Position numbers and translations under genes: made by a program
Shown: positions 26,048 to 35,447 of the stretch, piece after piece
How the letters are laid out: each line of letters opens with the position of its first letter
How positions within the stretch are numbered: position 1 is the stretch's first letter
The notes under the pieces: generated by a model
What the model was told of the DNA's origin: nothing
Databases searched by the model: none
The model's input: only the letters and a program-made list of their open reading frames with translations
Source of the DNA: Agromyces ramosus
Lineage (GTDB): Bacteria; Actinomycetota; Actinomycetes; Actinomycetales; Microbacteriaceae
Length of the DNA: 64,000 bases
Direction: 5' to 3'
NCBI RefSeq assembly: GCF_030817175.1
Contig: NZ_JAUSYY010000001.1
Span: 3,782,001-3,846,000 of the forward strand

Positions 26048-27262
26048 TCAGTTGGACGGACGACGGCGTGGCGGCGCCTCGTGGTCGCTCATCGAACCGA
26101 TGATGAGCGCCGACTGCAGGATGAGCGCCTCGCGGGCGCCGGTGGCGTCCCAGCCGATCACGTCGGACACGCGCTTCAGGCGGTACCGCACCGTGTTCGG
26201 GTGCACGAAGAGCTCCCGGGCGGTGGCCTCGAGTGAGCGGCCGTTGTCGAGGTAGCTCCAGAGCGTCGTGAGCAGTTCGGTCGAGTGCGCCTGGAGCGGA
26301 CGGTAGATGCGGTGCACGAGGGTCGCCCGGGCGAGCGGATCGCCGGCGAGGGCGCGTTCGGGAAGCAGGTCGTCGGCGTGCACCGGACGCGGCGCGTGCC
26401 GCCACGACCGTGCGACCGCGAACCCCGCGAGCGCGGCCTTCGCGCTCTTCGACGCGTCGACCAGGTTCGGCACCTCGTGTCCGAGCACCAGGTGACCCGG
26501 CCCGAACTGCGGCTCGAGCTGGGCGGCGATCTCCATGAAGGTGAGCGCCGACGCCGTGCCGATCGCCTCGTCGTTCTCGCGGGCGAGGGGATCGGCGCGG
26601 CCGATGACGAGCACGAGCCGGTTGCCCTGCACGCCGATCAGCACGTCGGCCTGCATGTGCCGGGCGGCCCGGCGCAGGTGGTCGACGTCGAGTTGCTTCG
26701 GCGAGGTGCCGACGAGCACCGCCACCTCGCCGTGCCCGTGCCAGCCGAGCGCTGCGATGCGGCTCGGCAGCTCATCGTCGGCCTCGCCGGAGAGGATCGA
26801 ATCGACGACGAGCGCCTCGAGGCGTGCATCCCACAGCCCGCGCGCTTCGGCGGCCCGAGCGTACACGTCGGCCGCCGCGAACGCGATCTCGCGCGAGTAG
26901 AGCAGGATGGCCTCGCGGAGCGGCTCGCTGCCGTCTTTGACGCGCTCCTCGACGACCTCGACCGTGACCCGGATGAGCTGCAGCGTCTGCTGCAGGCTCA
27001 CCGAACGGAGCAGCTCACGCGGGGCGGCGCCGAAGACGTCGGCCGCGATCCATGGCGTCGAGCGGGGGTCTTCGAACCAGGAGATGAACGACGAGATGCC
27101 GGCTTGGGCGACGAGGCCGACGGCGGAGCGGCGACTCGGAGGCATGTCGCCGTACCACGGCAGCGTGTCTTCGAGTCGCTTGAGGGTCGCGGTCGCGAGT
27201 TCGCCCGCGATGGTGCGCAACCACGCGAGCGTCTCCGCCTTCGTCTTCGGCCTCGTCGCCAC
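26048..27262 (-). CDS. fasR: FasR-type regulator of fatty acid synthesis (PucR C-terminal HTH)
   Basis: 404 residues from a GTG start. The C-terminal helix-turn-helix of the PucR family is clear (LWSYLDNGRSLEATARELF, then HPNTVRYRLKRV). The middle region (about 160-290) resembles the GGDEF-like domain of such proteins, and the N terminus is helical. In Streptomyces the equivalent gene in the same place activates fabD-fabH-acpP-fabF; the same arrangement here supports that role. It lies 11 bases after aceE, so regulator and FAS genes may also be read from the aceE promoter. The last 20 residues are a basic tail (PPRRRPSN). Confidence 0.88.
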   Translation of the reverse strand: MATRPKTKAETLAWLRTIAGELATATLKRLEDTLPWYGDMPPSRRSAVGLVAQAGISSFISWFEDPRSTPWIAADVFGAAPRELLRSVSLQQTLQLIRVTVEVVEERVKDGSEPLREAILLYSREIAFAAADVYARAAEARGLWDARLEALVVDSILSGEADDELPSRIAALGWHGHGEVAVLVGTSPKQLDVDHLRRAARHMQADVLIGVQGNRLVLVIGRADPLARENDEAIGTASALTFMEIAAQLEPQFGPGHLVLGHEVPNLVDASKSAKAALAGFAVARSWRHAPRPVHADDLLPERALAGDPLARATLVHRIYRPLQAHSTELLTTLWSYLDNGRSLEATARELFVHPNTVRYRLKRVSDVIGWDATGAREALILQSALIIGSMSDHEAPPRRRPSN

Positions 27263-27273
27263 CTCGTCGCCTG

Positions 27274-30000
27274 CTAGCTCTCGCCGCCGGCCGATCCGGT
27301 GGTACCGGCGTTCACGTCGTGCAACCGGTACCGCTCGATGGCCTGGGCGGGGAGCGTGCGGTCGACTTCTCCGCGTTCGGCGAGGAGCTCGAGCGTGCGC
27401 ACCACGACCGAGGGTCCGTCGATCTTGAAGAATCGACGAGCCGCCGGCCGCGTGTCCGAGAATCCGAAGCCATCGGCGCCGAGGGTCGCGTACTGACCGG
27501 GCACATAGGGCCGGATCTGCTCGGGCACCCCGTGCATGAAGTCGGAGACCGCGACGAACGGGCCGCGCGCGTCGCCGAGCTTCTGCGTCAGGTATGGCAC
27601 CCGGCGCTCGGCGTCGGGGTTCAGGAAGTTGTGCTCGTCGGCGGCGAGGCCGTCACGGTTCAGCTCGGTCCAGCTCGTGACCGACCAGACGTCGGCCGAG
27701 ACTCCCCAGTCCTGCTCGAGGAGTTGCTGCGCCTCGATGATCCATGGCACCGCGACACCCGACGCGAGCAGCTGCGCCTTCGGTCCGCCGACGGCGGACT
27801 CGGAGAGTCGGTGGATGCCGCGGACGATGCCCTCGACGTCGGTGCCCTCGGGCTCGGCGGGCTGCACGATCGGCTCGTTGTACACCGTGAGGTAGTACAT
27901 GACGTTCGGATCGGGGTGCTGGCCGCCGTACATGCGCTCGAGGCCCGAGCGCATGATGTGCCCGATCTCGTAGCCGTATGCGGCGTCGTAGGACACCACG
28001 GCCGGGTTCGTCGCCGCGAGGAAGAGCGAGTGGCCGTCGGCGTGCTGCAGGCCCTCGCCCGTGAGCGTGGTGCGGCCCGCGGTCGCCCCGATCATGAAGC
28101 CGCGCGTCATCTGGTCGCCGGCCGCCCAGATCGCGTCGCCCGTGCGCTGGAACCCGAACATCGAGTAGAACACGTAGATCGGGATGAGCGGCTCGCCCTC
28201 GGTGGAGTACGAGGTACCGACGGCGGTGAACGCGGCGAGCGCGCCGGCCTCATTGATGCCGACGTGGATGATCTGGCCCTGCGGGCTCTCCTTGTAGGCG
28301 AGGAGGAGCTCACGATCGACCGAGGTGTAGTGCTGTCCGTTCGGGTTGTAGATCTTCGCGGTCGGGAAGAACGCGTCGATGCCGAAGGTTCGTGCCTCGT
28401 CGGGGATGATCGGCACGATGCGGTTGCCGAAGTCCTTCGAGCGCATCAGGTCTTTCAGGAGCCGCACGAACGCCATGGTCGTCGCGATCTCCTGAGTGCC
28501 GGAGCCCTTCTTCGAGATCGCGTACGCCGAGTCGTCGGGGAGCGTGATCGCCGTGTGCGTCGTGCGACGCTCGGGCAGGTACCCGCCGAGCGCGCGCCGG
28601 CGCTCGTGGAGGTACTGGATCGCCTCGTCCTGATCGCCGGGCGTGTAGTACGGCGGCAGGTAGGGGTTCTCCTCGAGCTGCGCGTCGGTGATCGGGATGC
28701 GCATCGCGTCGCGGAACGTCTTGAGGTTGTCGAGCGTCATCTTCTTCATCTGGTGGGTCGCGTTGCGACCCTCGAAGGACGGACCGAGGCCGTAGCCCTT
28801 GATCGTCTTCGCCAGGATGACCGTCGGCTGGCCCTTGTGCTCGGCTGCCGCCTTGAACGCCGCGTAGACCTTGCGGTAGTCGTGGCCGCCGCGCTTGAGA
28901 CCCCACACCTCGTCGTCGGAGAGGTGGGAGACCAGCTCGAGCGCACGCGGGTCGCGACCGAAGAAGTTCTCGCGAACGTAGGCGCCCGACTCGGCCTTGT
29001 ACGTCTGGTAGTCGCCGTCGGGGGTGACGTTCATGAGGTTGCGGAGCGCGCCGTCGTGGTCGCGGGCGAGCAGGTCGTCCCATTCGCGGCCCCAGACCAC
29101 CTTGATGACGTTCCAGCCGGCGCCGCGGAAGAAGCTCTCGAGCTCCTGGATGATCTTGCCGTTGCCGCGCACCGGGCCGTCGAGCCGCTGGAGGTTGCAG
29201 TTCACGATGAACGTGAGGTTGTCGAGGCCCTCGTTCGCGGCGACCTGCAGCTGGCCGCGGCTCTCGACCTCGTCCATCTCACCGTCGCCGAGGAACGCCC
29301 AGACGTGCTGGTCGGAGGCGTCCTTGATGCCGCGGTTCGTGAGGTACTTGTTGGCCTGCGCCTGGTAGATCGCGTTGATGGGGCCGAGGCCCATGGACAC
29401 GGTCGGGAACTGCCAGAACTCCGGCATGAGGCGCGGGTGCGGGTACGACGAGAGCCCGTTCGGCGCGTGCGACTTCTCTTGACGGAACCCGTCGAGCTGC
29501 TCGGCTGACAGGCGGCCCTCGAGGAAGGCGCGGGCGTAGGTGCCGGGGGAGGCGTGCCCCTGGATGAAGATCTGGTCGCCGCCGCCCGGGTGGTCCTGGC
29601 CGCGGAAGAAGTGGTTGAAGCCGACCTCGTAGAGCGCAGCGGATGACGCGTACGTCGAGATGTGCCCGCCGACCGCGATGCCCGGACGCTGTGCACGATG
29701 CACGAGCATCGCCGCGTTCCACCGGATCCACGCGCGGTAGCGACGCTCGATCTCCTCGTCGCCCGGGAACTCGGGCTCGTTCTCGGGCGCGATCGTGTTC
29801 AGGTAGTCGGTCGTCGGCACCATCGGCACGCCGAGGTGCAGTTCCTTCGAGCGCTTGAGCAGGCTGAGCATGATCTCACGCGCCCGCTGGTGCCCCCTCT
29901 CGGCGACGAGCGCGTCGAGGGACTCGGCCCATTCGGATGTCTCCTCGGGATCGGAGTCCATCGTCTCGACCGAGTAGGGGTCCTGGTCGTTGACAGTCAC
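27274..30000 (-). CDS. aceE: Pyruvate dehydrogenase E1 component (homodimeric)
   Basis: Thiamine-diphosphate enzyme that decarboxylates pyruvate and passes the acetyl group to the E2 lipoyl domain. 908 residues from GTG 30000, preceded by GAGAGAGG. The ThDP signature runs from [13 protein letters not shown] to [11 protein letters not shown]; the N-terminal [16 protein letters not shown] and the C-terminal VSDFMHGVP regions are typical of the AceE type. Its E2 and E3 partners are probably the products at 47041-48594 and 48662-50035. Upstream, minus-strand TAGGAT and TAGAAT hexamers around 30092-30106 are candidate -10 elements for a leader of about 90 bases. Confidence 0.96.
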   Translation of the reverse strand: MTVNDQDPYSVETMDSDPEETSEWAESLDALVAERGHQRAREIMLSLLKRSKELHLGVPMVPTTDYLNTIAPENEPEFPGDEEIERRYRAWIRWNAAMLVHRAQRPGIAVGGHISTYASSAALYEVGFNHFFRGQDHPGGGDQIFIQGHASPGTYARAFLEGRLSAEQLDGFRQEKSHAPNGLSSYPHPRLMPEFWQFPTVSMGLGPINAIYQAQANKYLTNRGIKDASDQHVWAFLGDGEMDEVESRGQLQVAANEGLDNLTFIVNCNLQRLDGPVRGNGKIIQELESFFRGAGWNVIKVVWGREWDDLLARDHDGALRNLMNVTPDGDYQTYKAESGAYVRENFFGRDPRALELVSHLSDDEVWGLKRGGHDYRKVYAAFKAAAEHKGQPTVILAKTIKGYGLGPSFEGRNATHQMKKMTLDNLKTFRDAMRIPITDAQLEENPYLPPYYTPGDQDEAIQYLHERRRALGGYLPERRTTHTAITLPDDSAYAISKKGSGTQEIATTMAFVRLLKDLMRSKDFGNRIVPIIPDEARTFGIDAFFPTAKIYNPNGQHYTSVDRELLLAYKESPQGQIIHVGINEAGALAAFTAVGTSYSTEGEPLIPIYVFYSMFGFQRTGDAIWAAGDQMTRGFMIGATAGRTTLTGEGLQHADGHSLFLAATNPAVVSYDAAYGYEIGHIMRSGLERMYGGQHPDPNVMYYLTVYNEPIVQPAEPEGTDVEGIVRGIHRLSESAVGGPKAQLLASGVAVPWIIEAQQLLEQDWGVSADVWSVTSWTELNRDGLAADEHNFLNPDAERRVPYLTQKLGDARGPFVAVSDFMHGVPEQIRPYVPGQYATLGADGFGFSDTRPAARRFFKIDGPSVVVRTLELLAERGEVDRTLPAQAIERYRLHDVNAGTTGSAGGES

Positions 30001-30172
30001 ACTCGACCTCTCTCTTCAGCAGTGCTTGACTGCGGGGTGTGGGCGTGCGCACGTCGAGGCAGACCGTCGCGCGGTCGCATGGCACCACGCCATCCTAGTG
30101 ATTCTATGCCCCGCGAGTGCGGGCTAGGCTGGGCGCCCGATCCAGCCGAACCTCGACGAAACGGACTCCGCG

Positions 30173-30631
30173 ATGATCCTCGAACCCGGCGCTCCCGCCC
30201 CCGGCTTCGCACTTGTGAACCAGTTCGGCCAGACGACTCGGCTCAGCGATCTCGTGGGGGGCAAGCCGGTCGCGCTCGTCTTCTTCCCGCTCGCCTTCTC
30301 GCGTGTCTGCCAGGGCGAGCTCTGCGAGTTGCGCGACAACATCGCGGTGTTCCGCGGCGCGGGCGTCGAACTCGTCGGCGTGTCGGTGGACTCGAAGCAC
30401 ACCCTTCGCGCGTGGGCGGAGGCCGAGGCCTACGAGTTCCAGCTGCTCGCCGACTTCTGGCCGCACGGCGCGGTCGCCTCGGCGTTCGGGGCGTTCGACG
30501 AGGAGAAGGGCACCGCTGAGCGCGCGACCTTCGTGATCGGCGCCGACGGGGTGATCCGGGCGAGTTTCGCATCGCCGCGGGGCGAGGCACGATCGCTCGA
30601 GCAGTATCGCGCGGCGCTCGAGTCGATCTGA
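30173..30631 (+). CDS. Peroxiredoxin, AhpE-type
   Basis: Thiol peroxidase reducing peroxides. 152 residues with the thioredoxin fold. The peroxidatic cysteine is C46 in the motif P-L-A-F-S-R-V-C; C51 lies five residues later. In most AhpE enzymes the motif residue before the cysteine region is Thr or Ser, and here it is Ser43. One-Cys or atypical two-Cys mechanism cannot be decided from sequence. A TAGGCT -10 element at 30124-30129 gives a leader of about 43 bases. Divergent from aceE. Confidence 0.9.
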   Translation: MILEPGAPAPGFALVNQFGQTTRLSDLVGGKPVALVFFPLAFSRVCQGELCELRDNIAVFRGAGVELVGVSVDSKHTLRAWAEAEAYEFQLLADFWPHGAVASAFGAFDEEKGTAERATFVIGADGVIRASFASPRGEARSLEQYRAALESI

Positions 30632-30647
30632 GCGCCGGGGCATCCGG

Positions 30648-31346
30648 TCAAGGCGAGAGGATGTTCACCGACCGCGCGATCACGAGCGCGAGGATCAGGA
30701 AGCCGCCGAACGCCTGCAATCCCATGAGCAGCTTGAACCGGGGCGAGAGCGGCATCGCGTCGGTGGCGCTGAACGCCATCGTGTTGGACAGCGACGAGTA
30801 GAAGTAGTCGACGAATCGCGGCGTCCAGTCGTTCCTGGCCGAGGAGCGCGCAGCGACCTCGGTGACGGCGTCGTGGTCCTCGTCCTGGGGGAATCGGAAG
30901 TCCGCGGGCGGCAGTGCCTCGCGCGCCTCCATGGTGCGGCTGACCGGACCGCCGCGGTCGACCTCCCAGTAGAGGATCGTGAAGCCGATGACGTTCGCGA
31001 CCCATACCTGCAGTGCCGCACGCAGGAGGCTCGGGGCATCCTGCGCACCGCCGATGAGCTGGACGATGAGCAGCACGAGCGTGACCTGGTTGGCCACCAC
31101 GAGCCCGATCGCGAACCCGATCGCGAGCCGGCGCGTCGCCGGCGTCTGACGCGTCAGGCGGTGCGGGTTCACGATGATGAGCGGGACGAGCAGGGCGAGC
31201 CCCGCGGCGACGACGATGAAGCGTTGCGGGCCGAAGACCTCGTCGGGCAACAGCGCGTACAGCGAGAGGGCGACCAGCACGGCGACGACGACCGGCCATC
31301 GATGCTCAGCGGGGGCGCTGCGGCTCGGATGCTGCATCGGTTCCAT
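30648..31346 (-). CDS. Multi-pass membrane protein, DUF1345-like with an ion-channel-like C terminus
   Basis: 232 residues with about five or six hydrophobic segments: residues ~17-33, 42-58, 76-100, 110-128 and 205-225. Before the last segment there is a re-entrant-loop-like sequence (DYFYSSLSNTMAFSATDAMP) resembling the pore region of two-TM potassium channels, but the TVGYGD selectivity filter is replaced by MAFSATD. I therefore call it a conserved membrane protein of unknown function, possibly a degenerate channel. Stand-alone; the minus-strand TAGACT at 31354-31359 is seven bases before the ATG. Confidence 0.65.
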   Translation of the reverse strand: MEPMQHPSRSAPAEHRWPVVVAVLVALSLYALLPDEVFGPQRFIVVAAGLALLVPLIIVNPHRLTRQTPATRRLAIGFAIGLVVANQVTLVLLIVQLIGGAQDAPSLLRAALQVWVANVIGFTILYWEVDRGGPVSRTMEAREALPPADFRFPQDEDHDAVTEVAARSSARNDWTPRFVDYFYSSLSNTMAFSATDAMPLSPRFKLLMGLQAFGGFLILALVIARSVNILSP

Positions 31347-31353
31347 GGCCGCG

Positions 31354-31359
31354 AGTCTA
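31354..31359 (-). promoter_or_regulatory. -10 element for the DUF1345-like gene
   Basis: TAGACT on the minus strand, seven bases before the start codon; near-leaderless spacing. Confidence 0.45.
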
Positions 31360-31397
31360 GGCAGCCTCGGATACCATGGTCGTGCGCCGCGCGCGGC

Positions 31398-31473
31398 GGG
31401 CCTTTAGCTCAGTTGGTAGAGCGCCACGTTTACACCGTGGATGTCGTCGGTTCGAGCCCGGCAGGGCCCACCA
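31398..31473 (+). tRNA. tRNA-Val (anticodon TAC)
   Basis: A complete 76-base cloverleaf: acceptor GGGCCTT with AGGGCCC, D arm with AGCTCAGTTGGTAGAGC, anticodon stem CCACG/CGTGG around loop TTTACAC (anticodon TAC, reading GUA), T arm GTCGG-TTCGAGC-CCGGC, and an encoded CCA. Confidence 0.97.
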
Positions 31474-31513
31474 TCCCGCCGTCTCCCCACCCGGGTGGCG
31501 GGTGCACTCGGGC

Positions 31514-31519
31514 TAGGCT
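31514..31519 (+). promoter_or_regulatory. -10 element of a leaderless promoter (Nif3 gene)
   Basis: TAGGCT ends exactly six bases before the GTG start at 31526; no ribosome-binding site lies between. Confidence 0.55.
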
Positions 31520-31525
31520 GGGCGG

Positions 31526-32344
31526 GTGCCTGTCACCCTCGCCGCGCTCCTCACGACGGTCGATCGACTCTGGCCGCTCGCGGGCGCCGAGTCGTGGGAC
31601 GCCCCCGGCCTGATCACGGGCGATCCGGATGCCTCGGTGGGCCGTGTGCTCTTCGCCGTCGACGCCGTGGCCGCCACCGTCGACGAGGCGATCGAGGCCC
31701 GTGCCGACCTGCTCATCGCCCACCACCCGCTGTTGCTCCGCGGGGTGACGAGCATCGCCGAAGACCGGTACAAGGGCGCCCTCCTGACTCGGCTGATCCG
31801 TGCACGTTGCGCGCTGCTGGCTGCACACACGAACGCCGACGTCGTCGAGCAGGGCACCTCCGCGGTCCTGGCGGCACGCCTCGGCCTCGTCGACGTGCGC
31901 CCGATCGTCCCGGGCGCCGACCCTGCGCTCGGACTCGGACGCATCGGGCGCCTCTCCGAGCCGTCAACGCTCGGCCGGCTCGCCCGCCTGCTGGCCGAGG
32001 TGCTGCCCGCGACCGCCACCGGTGTTCGCGCCTCGGGCGGCTTCGACGATCAGGTGCAGACCGTGGCGGTGTGCGGCGGCGCCGGCGACTCGCTGCTCGG
32101 CGACCCCGGGGTTCGAGCCGCCGACGTGTACATCACCGCCGACCTCCGGCACCACCCGGCATCCGAAGCCCGCGAGCAGGCGCTCCTGGTCGGGGGGCCC
32201 GCACTCATCGACGTGTCGCACTGGGCGAGCGAGTGGCTCTGGCTCGATGCCGCGGCCGCCGAGCTCCGCGTCGCCCATCCGGAGCTCGAGGTCGTCGTCA
32301 GCGACCTCCGCACCGACCCTTGGGACTTCCAGGTCGTGCAATGA
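31526..32344 (+). CDS. Nif3-like dinuclear metal centre hexameric protein
   Basis: 272-residue member of the Nif3/YbgI family, which assembles into toroidal hexamers with a two-metal site; some act as GTP cyclohydrolase I type 2-like enzymes, but the usual function is unknown. Metal ligands are visible as the HH pair in LIAHHPLLLRG, D/H in AAHTNADV, and the C-terminal DVSHWASEW segment. The GTG start has a leaderless promoter. The next gene (zinc-ribbon coiled-coil protein) follows after 37 bases, an arrangement conserved across actinobacteria. Confidence 0.9.
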   Translation: MPVTLAALLTTVDRLWPLAGAESWDAPGLITGDPDASVGRVLFAVDAVAATVDEAIEARADLLIAHHPLLLRGVTSIAEDRYKGALLTRLIRARCALLAAHTNADVVEQGTSAVLAARLGLVDVRPIVPGADPALGLGRIGRLSEPSTLGRLARLLAEVLPATATGVRASGGFDDQVQTVAVCGGAGDSLLGDPGVRAADVYITADLRHHPASEAREQALLVGGPALIDVSHWASEWLWLDAAAAELRVAHPELEVVVSDLRTDPWDFQVVQ

Positions 32345-32381
32345 TGACTCACTCCACCCCGACCCCCACGAGGAGCACCAC

Positions 32382-33119
32382 GTGAAGGCCAGCCCAGCCG
32401 AACAGCAGCAGCTACTGCGACTCCAATCGCTCGACACGAGGCTGCAGCAGATCGCGCACCGGCTCGGCAGCCTGCCGCAGGCGGCGCCGCTCGCGGAGCT
32501 CGCGCAGCGCGACACCGCGGTGCGCGGCAGCCGCGCTGAGGCCTTCGGCGCACTCGAAGACGCGCGAGCAGAGCTCAAGCGGCTCGAATCCGACGTCGCG
32601 GTGGTCGAAGCGCGCATCGCACGCGACGGCGATCGCCTGCAGCACACCTCGTCCGTGAAGGACGTCGCGGGGCTCGAGTCGGAGCTCGCCTCGCTCGCCA
32701 AGCGGCTCTCCGACCTCGAAGACCAGGAGCTCGTCGTCATGGAGCGGGTCGAGGAGGCCGAGGTGGCCGTGTCGAGCATCGACATGCAGCGCGCGGCCAT
32801 CGCTTCCGAGGCCGCGAGCCTCGAGGCGGCACGCGACGAAGCGGCGGGCGGGCTCGCCGTCGAGCGCGAGCAGACCGAACGCGATCGCGGCGTCGTCGCC
32901 GGCGGCATCCCCGAGGCACTGCTCGCGTTCTACGAGCAGCGTCGAGTGCGCGGCGGGGGAGTGGGGGCGGCATTGCTCCAGGCGCGCACCTGTGGCGGCT
33001 GCGGAATGACGCTCACCGGCTCCGACCTCGACGTCGTGCGTCGCTCGGCGCCCGATGAGGTCGTGGCCTGTCCCGAGTGCGACCGCATCCTCGTGCGCAC
33101 CGATGAGTCGGGCCTCTGA
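32382..33119 (+). CDS. Coiled-coil protein with C4-type zinc ribbon
   Basis: 245 residues from the GTG at 32382, which has GAGGAG seven bases upstream; the ORF is open further left but that part overlaps Nif3. About residues 5-175 are a long Ala/Glu/Arg-rich coiled coil. The C-terminal ribbon has two cysteine pairs, CGGCGM and CPEC, about 30 residues apart. Homologues are found next to nif3 and rnpB in most actinobacteria. They are thought to act as nucleic-acid-associated scaffolds, without proof. Ends 56 bases before RNase P RNA. Confidence 0.88.
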   Translation: MKASPAEQQQLLRLQSLDTRLQQIAHRLGSLPQAAPLAELAQRDTAVRGSRAEAFGALEDARAELKRLESDVAVVEARIARDGDRLQHTSSVKDVAGLESELASLAKRLSDLEDQELVVMERVEEAEVAVSSIDMQRAAIASEAASLEAARDEAAGGLAVEREQTERDRGVVAGGIPEALLAFYEQRRVRGGGVGAALLQARTCGGCGMTLTGSDLDVVRRSAPDEVVACPECDRILVRTDESGL

Positions 33120-33175
33120 CCTGCGCGCAGCCGCCGCGTGAAGCCGAACGTCAGGTTCTGACGGTAGTCTGAGAG

Positions 33176-33559
<384 letters not shown>

Positions 33560-33564
33560 TTCAA

Positions 33565-33586
33565 GACGGTCCGCAAGCGGGCCGTC
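33565..33586. terminator. Hairpin after rnpB, between convergent genes
   Basis: A nine-pair stem (GACGGTCCG with CGGGCCGTC, one G-T pair) and a four-base loop. There is no T tract. It lies between rnpB and the convergent ppgK stop. Confidence 0.6.
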
Positions 33587-33596
33587 TCGTCGACTC

Positions 33597-34349
33597 CTAC
33601 CGCGTCGCGAGCGTCGCGGCACCCAGGATGCCCGCGTTGTTGCGGTGCACCGCGGGCACGATCGGCGTGCCCAGGTCGAGGAGCGGCAGGAACTCCTGGT
33701 GGTGCTTCGAGACCCCGCCGCCGACGACGAAGAGGTCGGGCGAGAAGAGGGCCTCGACGACCGAGAAGTAGCGCTGCAGCCGCGCGGCCCACTCGGTCCA
33801 GCTGAGCGACTCCCGCTCCATGGCCGAGTACGCCGCACGCGTCTCCGCGTTGACCCCGTCGATCTCGAGGTGCCCCAGCTCGGTGTTCGGCACGAGGATC
33901 CCGTCGTAGATGAACGCGGAGCCGATGCCCGTGCCGAGCGTCGCGAGGATCACGAGACCTTCTGCGCCGGCCGCGGCGCCGTATCGGGACTCGGCGTACC
34001 CCGCGGCATCCGCGTCGTTGATGAAGTGGATCTCGCGACCGAATCGCTTCTCGAACAGCGTCTCGGCGGGCAGGCCGATCCACTCGTGGGAGATGTTCGC
34101 CGCCGAGAGCGTGCGGCCGTGCTTCACGACCGCCGGGAAGCAGACGCCGAGGGGGAGTGCGGCACCCGATGCCTGATCGAGTTCGGCGAGCAGATCGTCG
34201 GTCGCCTCGAGGATGTCGGCCGGCCGGCCACCCTCGGGCGTGGCCACCTTCTTGCGGTCCGACACGAGCTTGCCGGTGGACAGGTCGACGACCGCCCCCT
34301 TGATTCCGGTGCCGCCGATGTCGATGCCGATCGCGAGGTCAGTGGCCAT
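33597..34349 (-). CDS. ppgK: Polyphosphate glucokinase (ROK family)
   Basis: Phosphorylates glucose using polyphosphate or ATP. 250 residues. The ROK nucleotide-binding motif is at the N terminus (IGIDIGGTGIKGAVVD), the glucose-binding region includes FINDADAAGYAE, the second phosphate loop is ATLGTGIGSAF, and GHLE provides the catalytic neighbourhood. Length and motifs match the actinobacterial PpgK type. It has a leaderless promoter and converges on rnpB. It would commit glucose released by the window's beta-glucosidase to glycolysis. Confidence 0.93.
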   Translation of the reverse strand: MATDLAIGIDIGGTGIKGAVVDLSTGKLVSDRKKVATPEGGRPADILEATDDLLAELDQASGAALPLGVCFPAVVKHGRTLSAANISHEWIGLPAETLFEKRFGREIHFINDADAAGYAESRYGAAAGAEGLVILATLGTGIGSAFIYDGILVPNTELGHLEIDGVNAETRAAYSAMERESLSWTEWAARLQRYFSVVEALFSPDLFVVGGGVSKHHQEFLPLLDLGTPIVPAVHRNNAGILGAATLATR

Positions 34350-34355
34350 GCCGCC

Positions 34356-34361
34356 AGACTA
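34356..34361 (-). promoter_or_regulatory. -10 element of a leaderless promoter (ppgK)
   Basis: Minus-strand TAGTCT ends six bases before ATG 34349; no Shine-Dalgarno. Confidence 0.55.
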
Positions 34362-34383
34362 TCGCGAGCTCCACGGCCGTGAT

Positions 34384-35247
34384 TCAGGCGACGGTCAGGA
34401 TGTCGGCACCGCGCTCGGTGACGACGAGGGTGTGCTCGAACTGGGCCGTGAGCGCACGATCCCGTGTGACGACGGTCCAGTCGTCGGGCCAGAGATCCCA
34501 TTCGATGGTGCCGAGCGTGAGCATCGGCTCGACGGTGAAGACCATCCCAGGCTCAAGCACGGTGTCGAAGTCGGCGTCGTCGTAGTGGGGGATGATGAGG
34601 CCCGAGTGGAAGGCGCGGCCCACGCCGTGACCGGTGTAGTCGCGAACGACGCCGTAGCCGAATCGCTTCGCGTAGGCCTCGATCGCACGTCCGATGACGT
34701 TCACCTGGCGGCCTGGGGCGACGGCACGGATGCCTCGTGCGAGGGCTTCTCGCGTACGCTCGACGAGGAGCCGCGCCTCCTCGGTCGCCGAGCCCACGAG
34801 GAACGTCTGGTTGAGGTCGCCGTGGAACCCGTCGAGGTAGGCGGTCACGTCGAGGTTCACGAGATCGCCGTCGTCGAGCACCGTGTCATCGGGGATGCCG
34901 TGGCAGACCACCTCGTTCACCGAGGTGCACGATGACTTCGGGAAGCCCCGGTAGCCGAGGGTCGACGGGTACGCGCCGTGCGCGATGACGTACTCGTGCA
35001 CGATGCGGTCGAGTTCGTCGGTGGTCACGCCGGGTCGGATGGCCGCGGCCGCCGCGTCGATCGCACCCGCTGCGATGCGTCCGGCGGCGCGGATGCGCTG
35101 CACGTCATCGGGGGCGTACCAGTCGCCGCCAGAGTACGGGGCGGGACCGCGCCGGCCCACGTACTCGGGACGCGCGATGCCAGCGGGCACGGCGCGAATG
35201 GGCGACAGACGGCCGGGAATCAGGTGGCCGGAGGCATCCTTGGGCAT
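34384..35247 (-). CDS. map: Methionine aminopeptidase, type I
   Basis: Removes the initiator methionine from nascent proteins. 287 residues, with an N-terminal extension of about 40 residues (residues 1-40, [21 protein letters not shown]), as in mycobacterial MapB. Metal ligands are present: D in [11 protein letters not shown] in GDLNQTF, H in [11 protein letters not shown] in TVEPML and E in FEHTLVV. It is divergent from a small SPOR-like gene with only 11 bases between the two start codons. Confidence 0.95.
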   Translation of the reverse strand: MPKDASGHLIPGRLSPIRAVPAGIARPEYVGRRGPAPYSGGDWYAPDDVQRIRAAGRIAAGAIDAAAAAIRPGVTTDELDRIVHEYVIAHGAYPSTLGYRGFPKSSCTSVNEVVCHGIPDDTVLDDGDLVNLDVTAYLDGFHGDLNQTFLVGSATEEARLLVERTREALARGIRAVAPGRQVNVIGRAIEAYAKRFGYGVVRDYTGHGVGRAFHSGLIIPHYDDADFDTVLEPGMVFTVEPMLTLGTIEWDLWPDDWTVVTRDRALTAQFEHTLVVTERGADILTVA

Positions 35248-35259
35248 AGGATCAGCCTA
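35247..35259. promoter_or_regulatory. Overlapping divergent leaderless promoters of map and the SPOR-like gene
   Basis: Plus-strand TAGGAT (35247-35252) ends six bases before ATG 35259, and minus-strand TAGGCT (35254-35259) ends six bases before ATG 35247. Each -10 element includes or touches the other gene's start codon, so two polymerases cannot occupy both at once. Confidence 0.5.
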
Positions 35260-35444
35260 TGGCCGAGGACGTCGAGCACATGTTCTGGTACAACCTGCAC
35301 ACCGGCGAGGTGGAGCAGGGATTCGAGTCGCCCTCAGTCGATCGGGTCGGTCCGTTCGAGACACGGGCGGAGGCCGAGCGGGCCCTCGAGATCCTGCGCG
35401 CGAACAGCGCGAAGTGGGCTGAAGAGGAAGCCGCCGAGGAGTAG
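35259..35444 (+). CDS. Small SPOR-domain-like protein
   Basis: 61 acidic residues (MAEDVEHMFWYNLHTGEVEQ at the start). It matches a short family annotated as SPOR domain-containing in Microbacteriaceae. The first half forms a beta hairpin with aromatic residues and the second a single amphipathic helix (RAEAERALEILRANSAKW). There is no signal peptide or membrane segment, so a septal role, as known for long SPOR proteins, is doubtful. It always accompanies map in related genomes to my recollection. It ends three bases before the convergent panB stop. Confidence 0.8.
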   Translation: MAEDVEHMFWYNLHTGEVEQGFESPSVDRVGPFETRAEAERALEILRANSAKWAEEEAAEE

Positions 35445-35447
35445 CCG

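Noticed and set aside
27319..29508. 729-codon plus-strand frame opposite aceE
   Set aside because: Shadow of aceE third-position GC bias; composition is Val/Glu/Arg/Leu-rich without motif.
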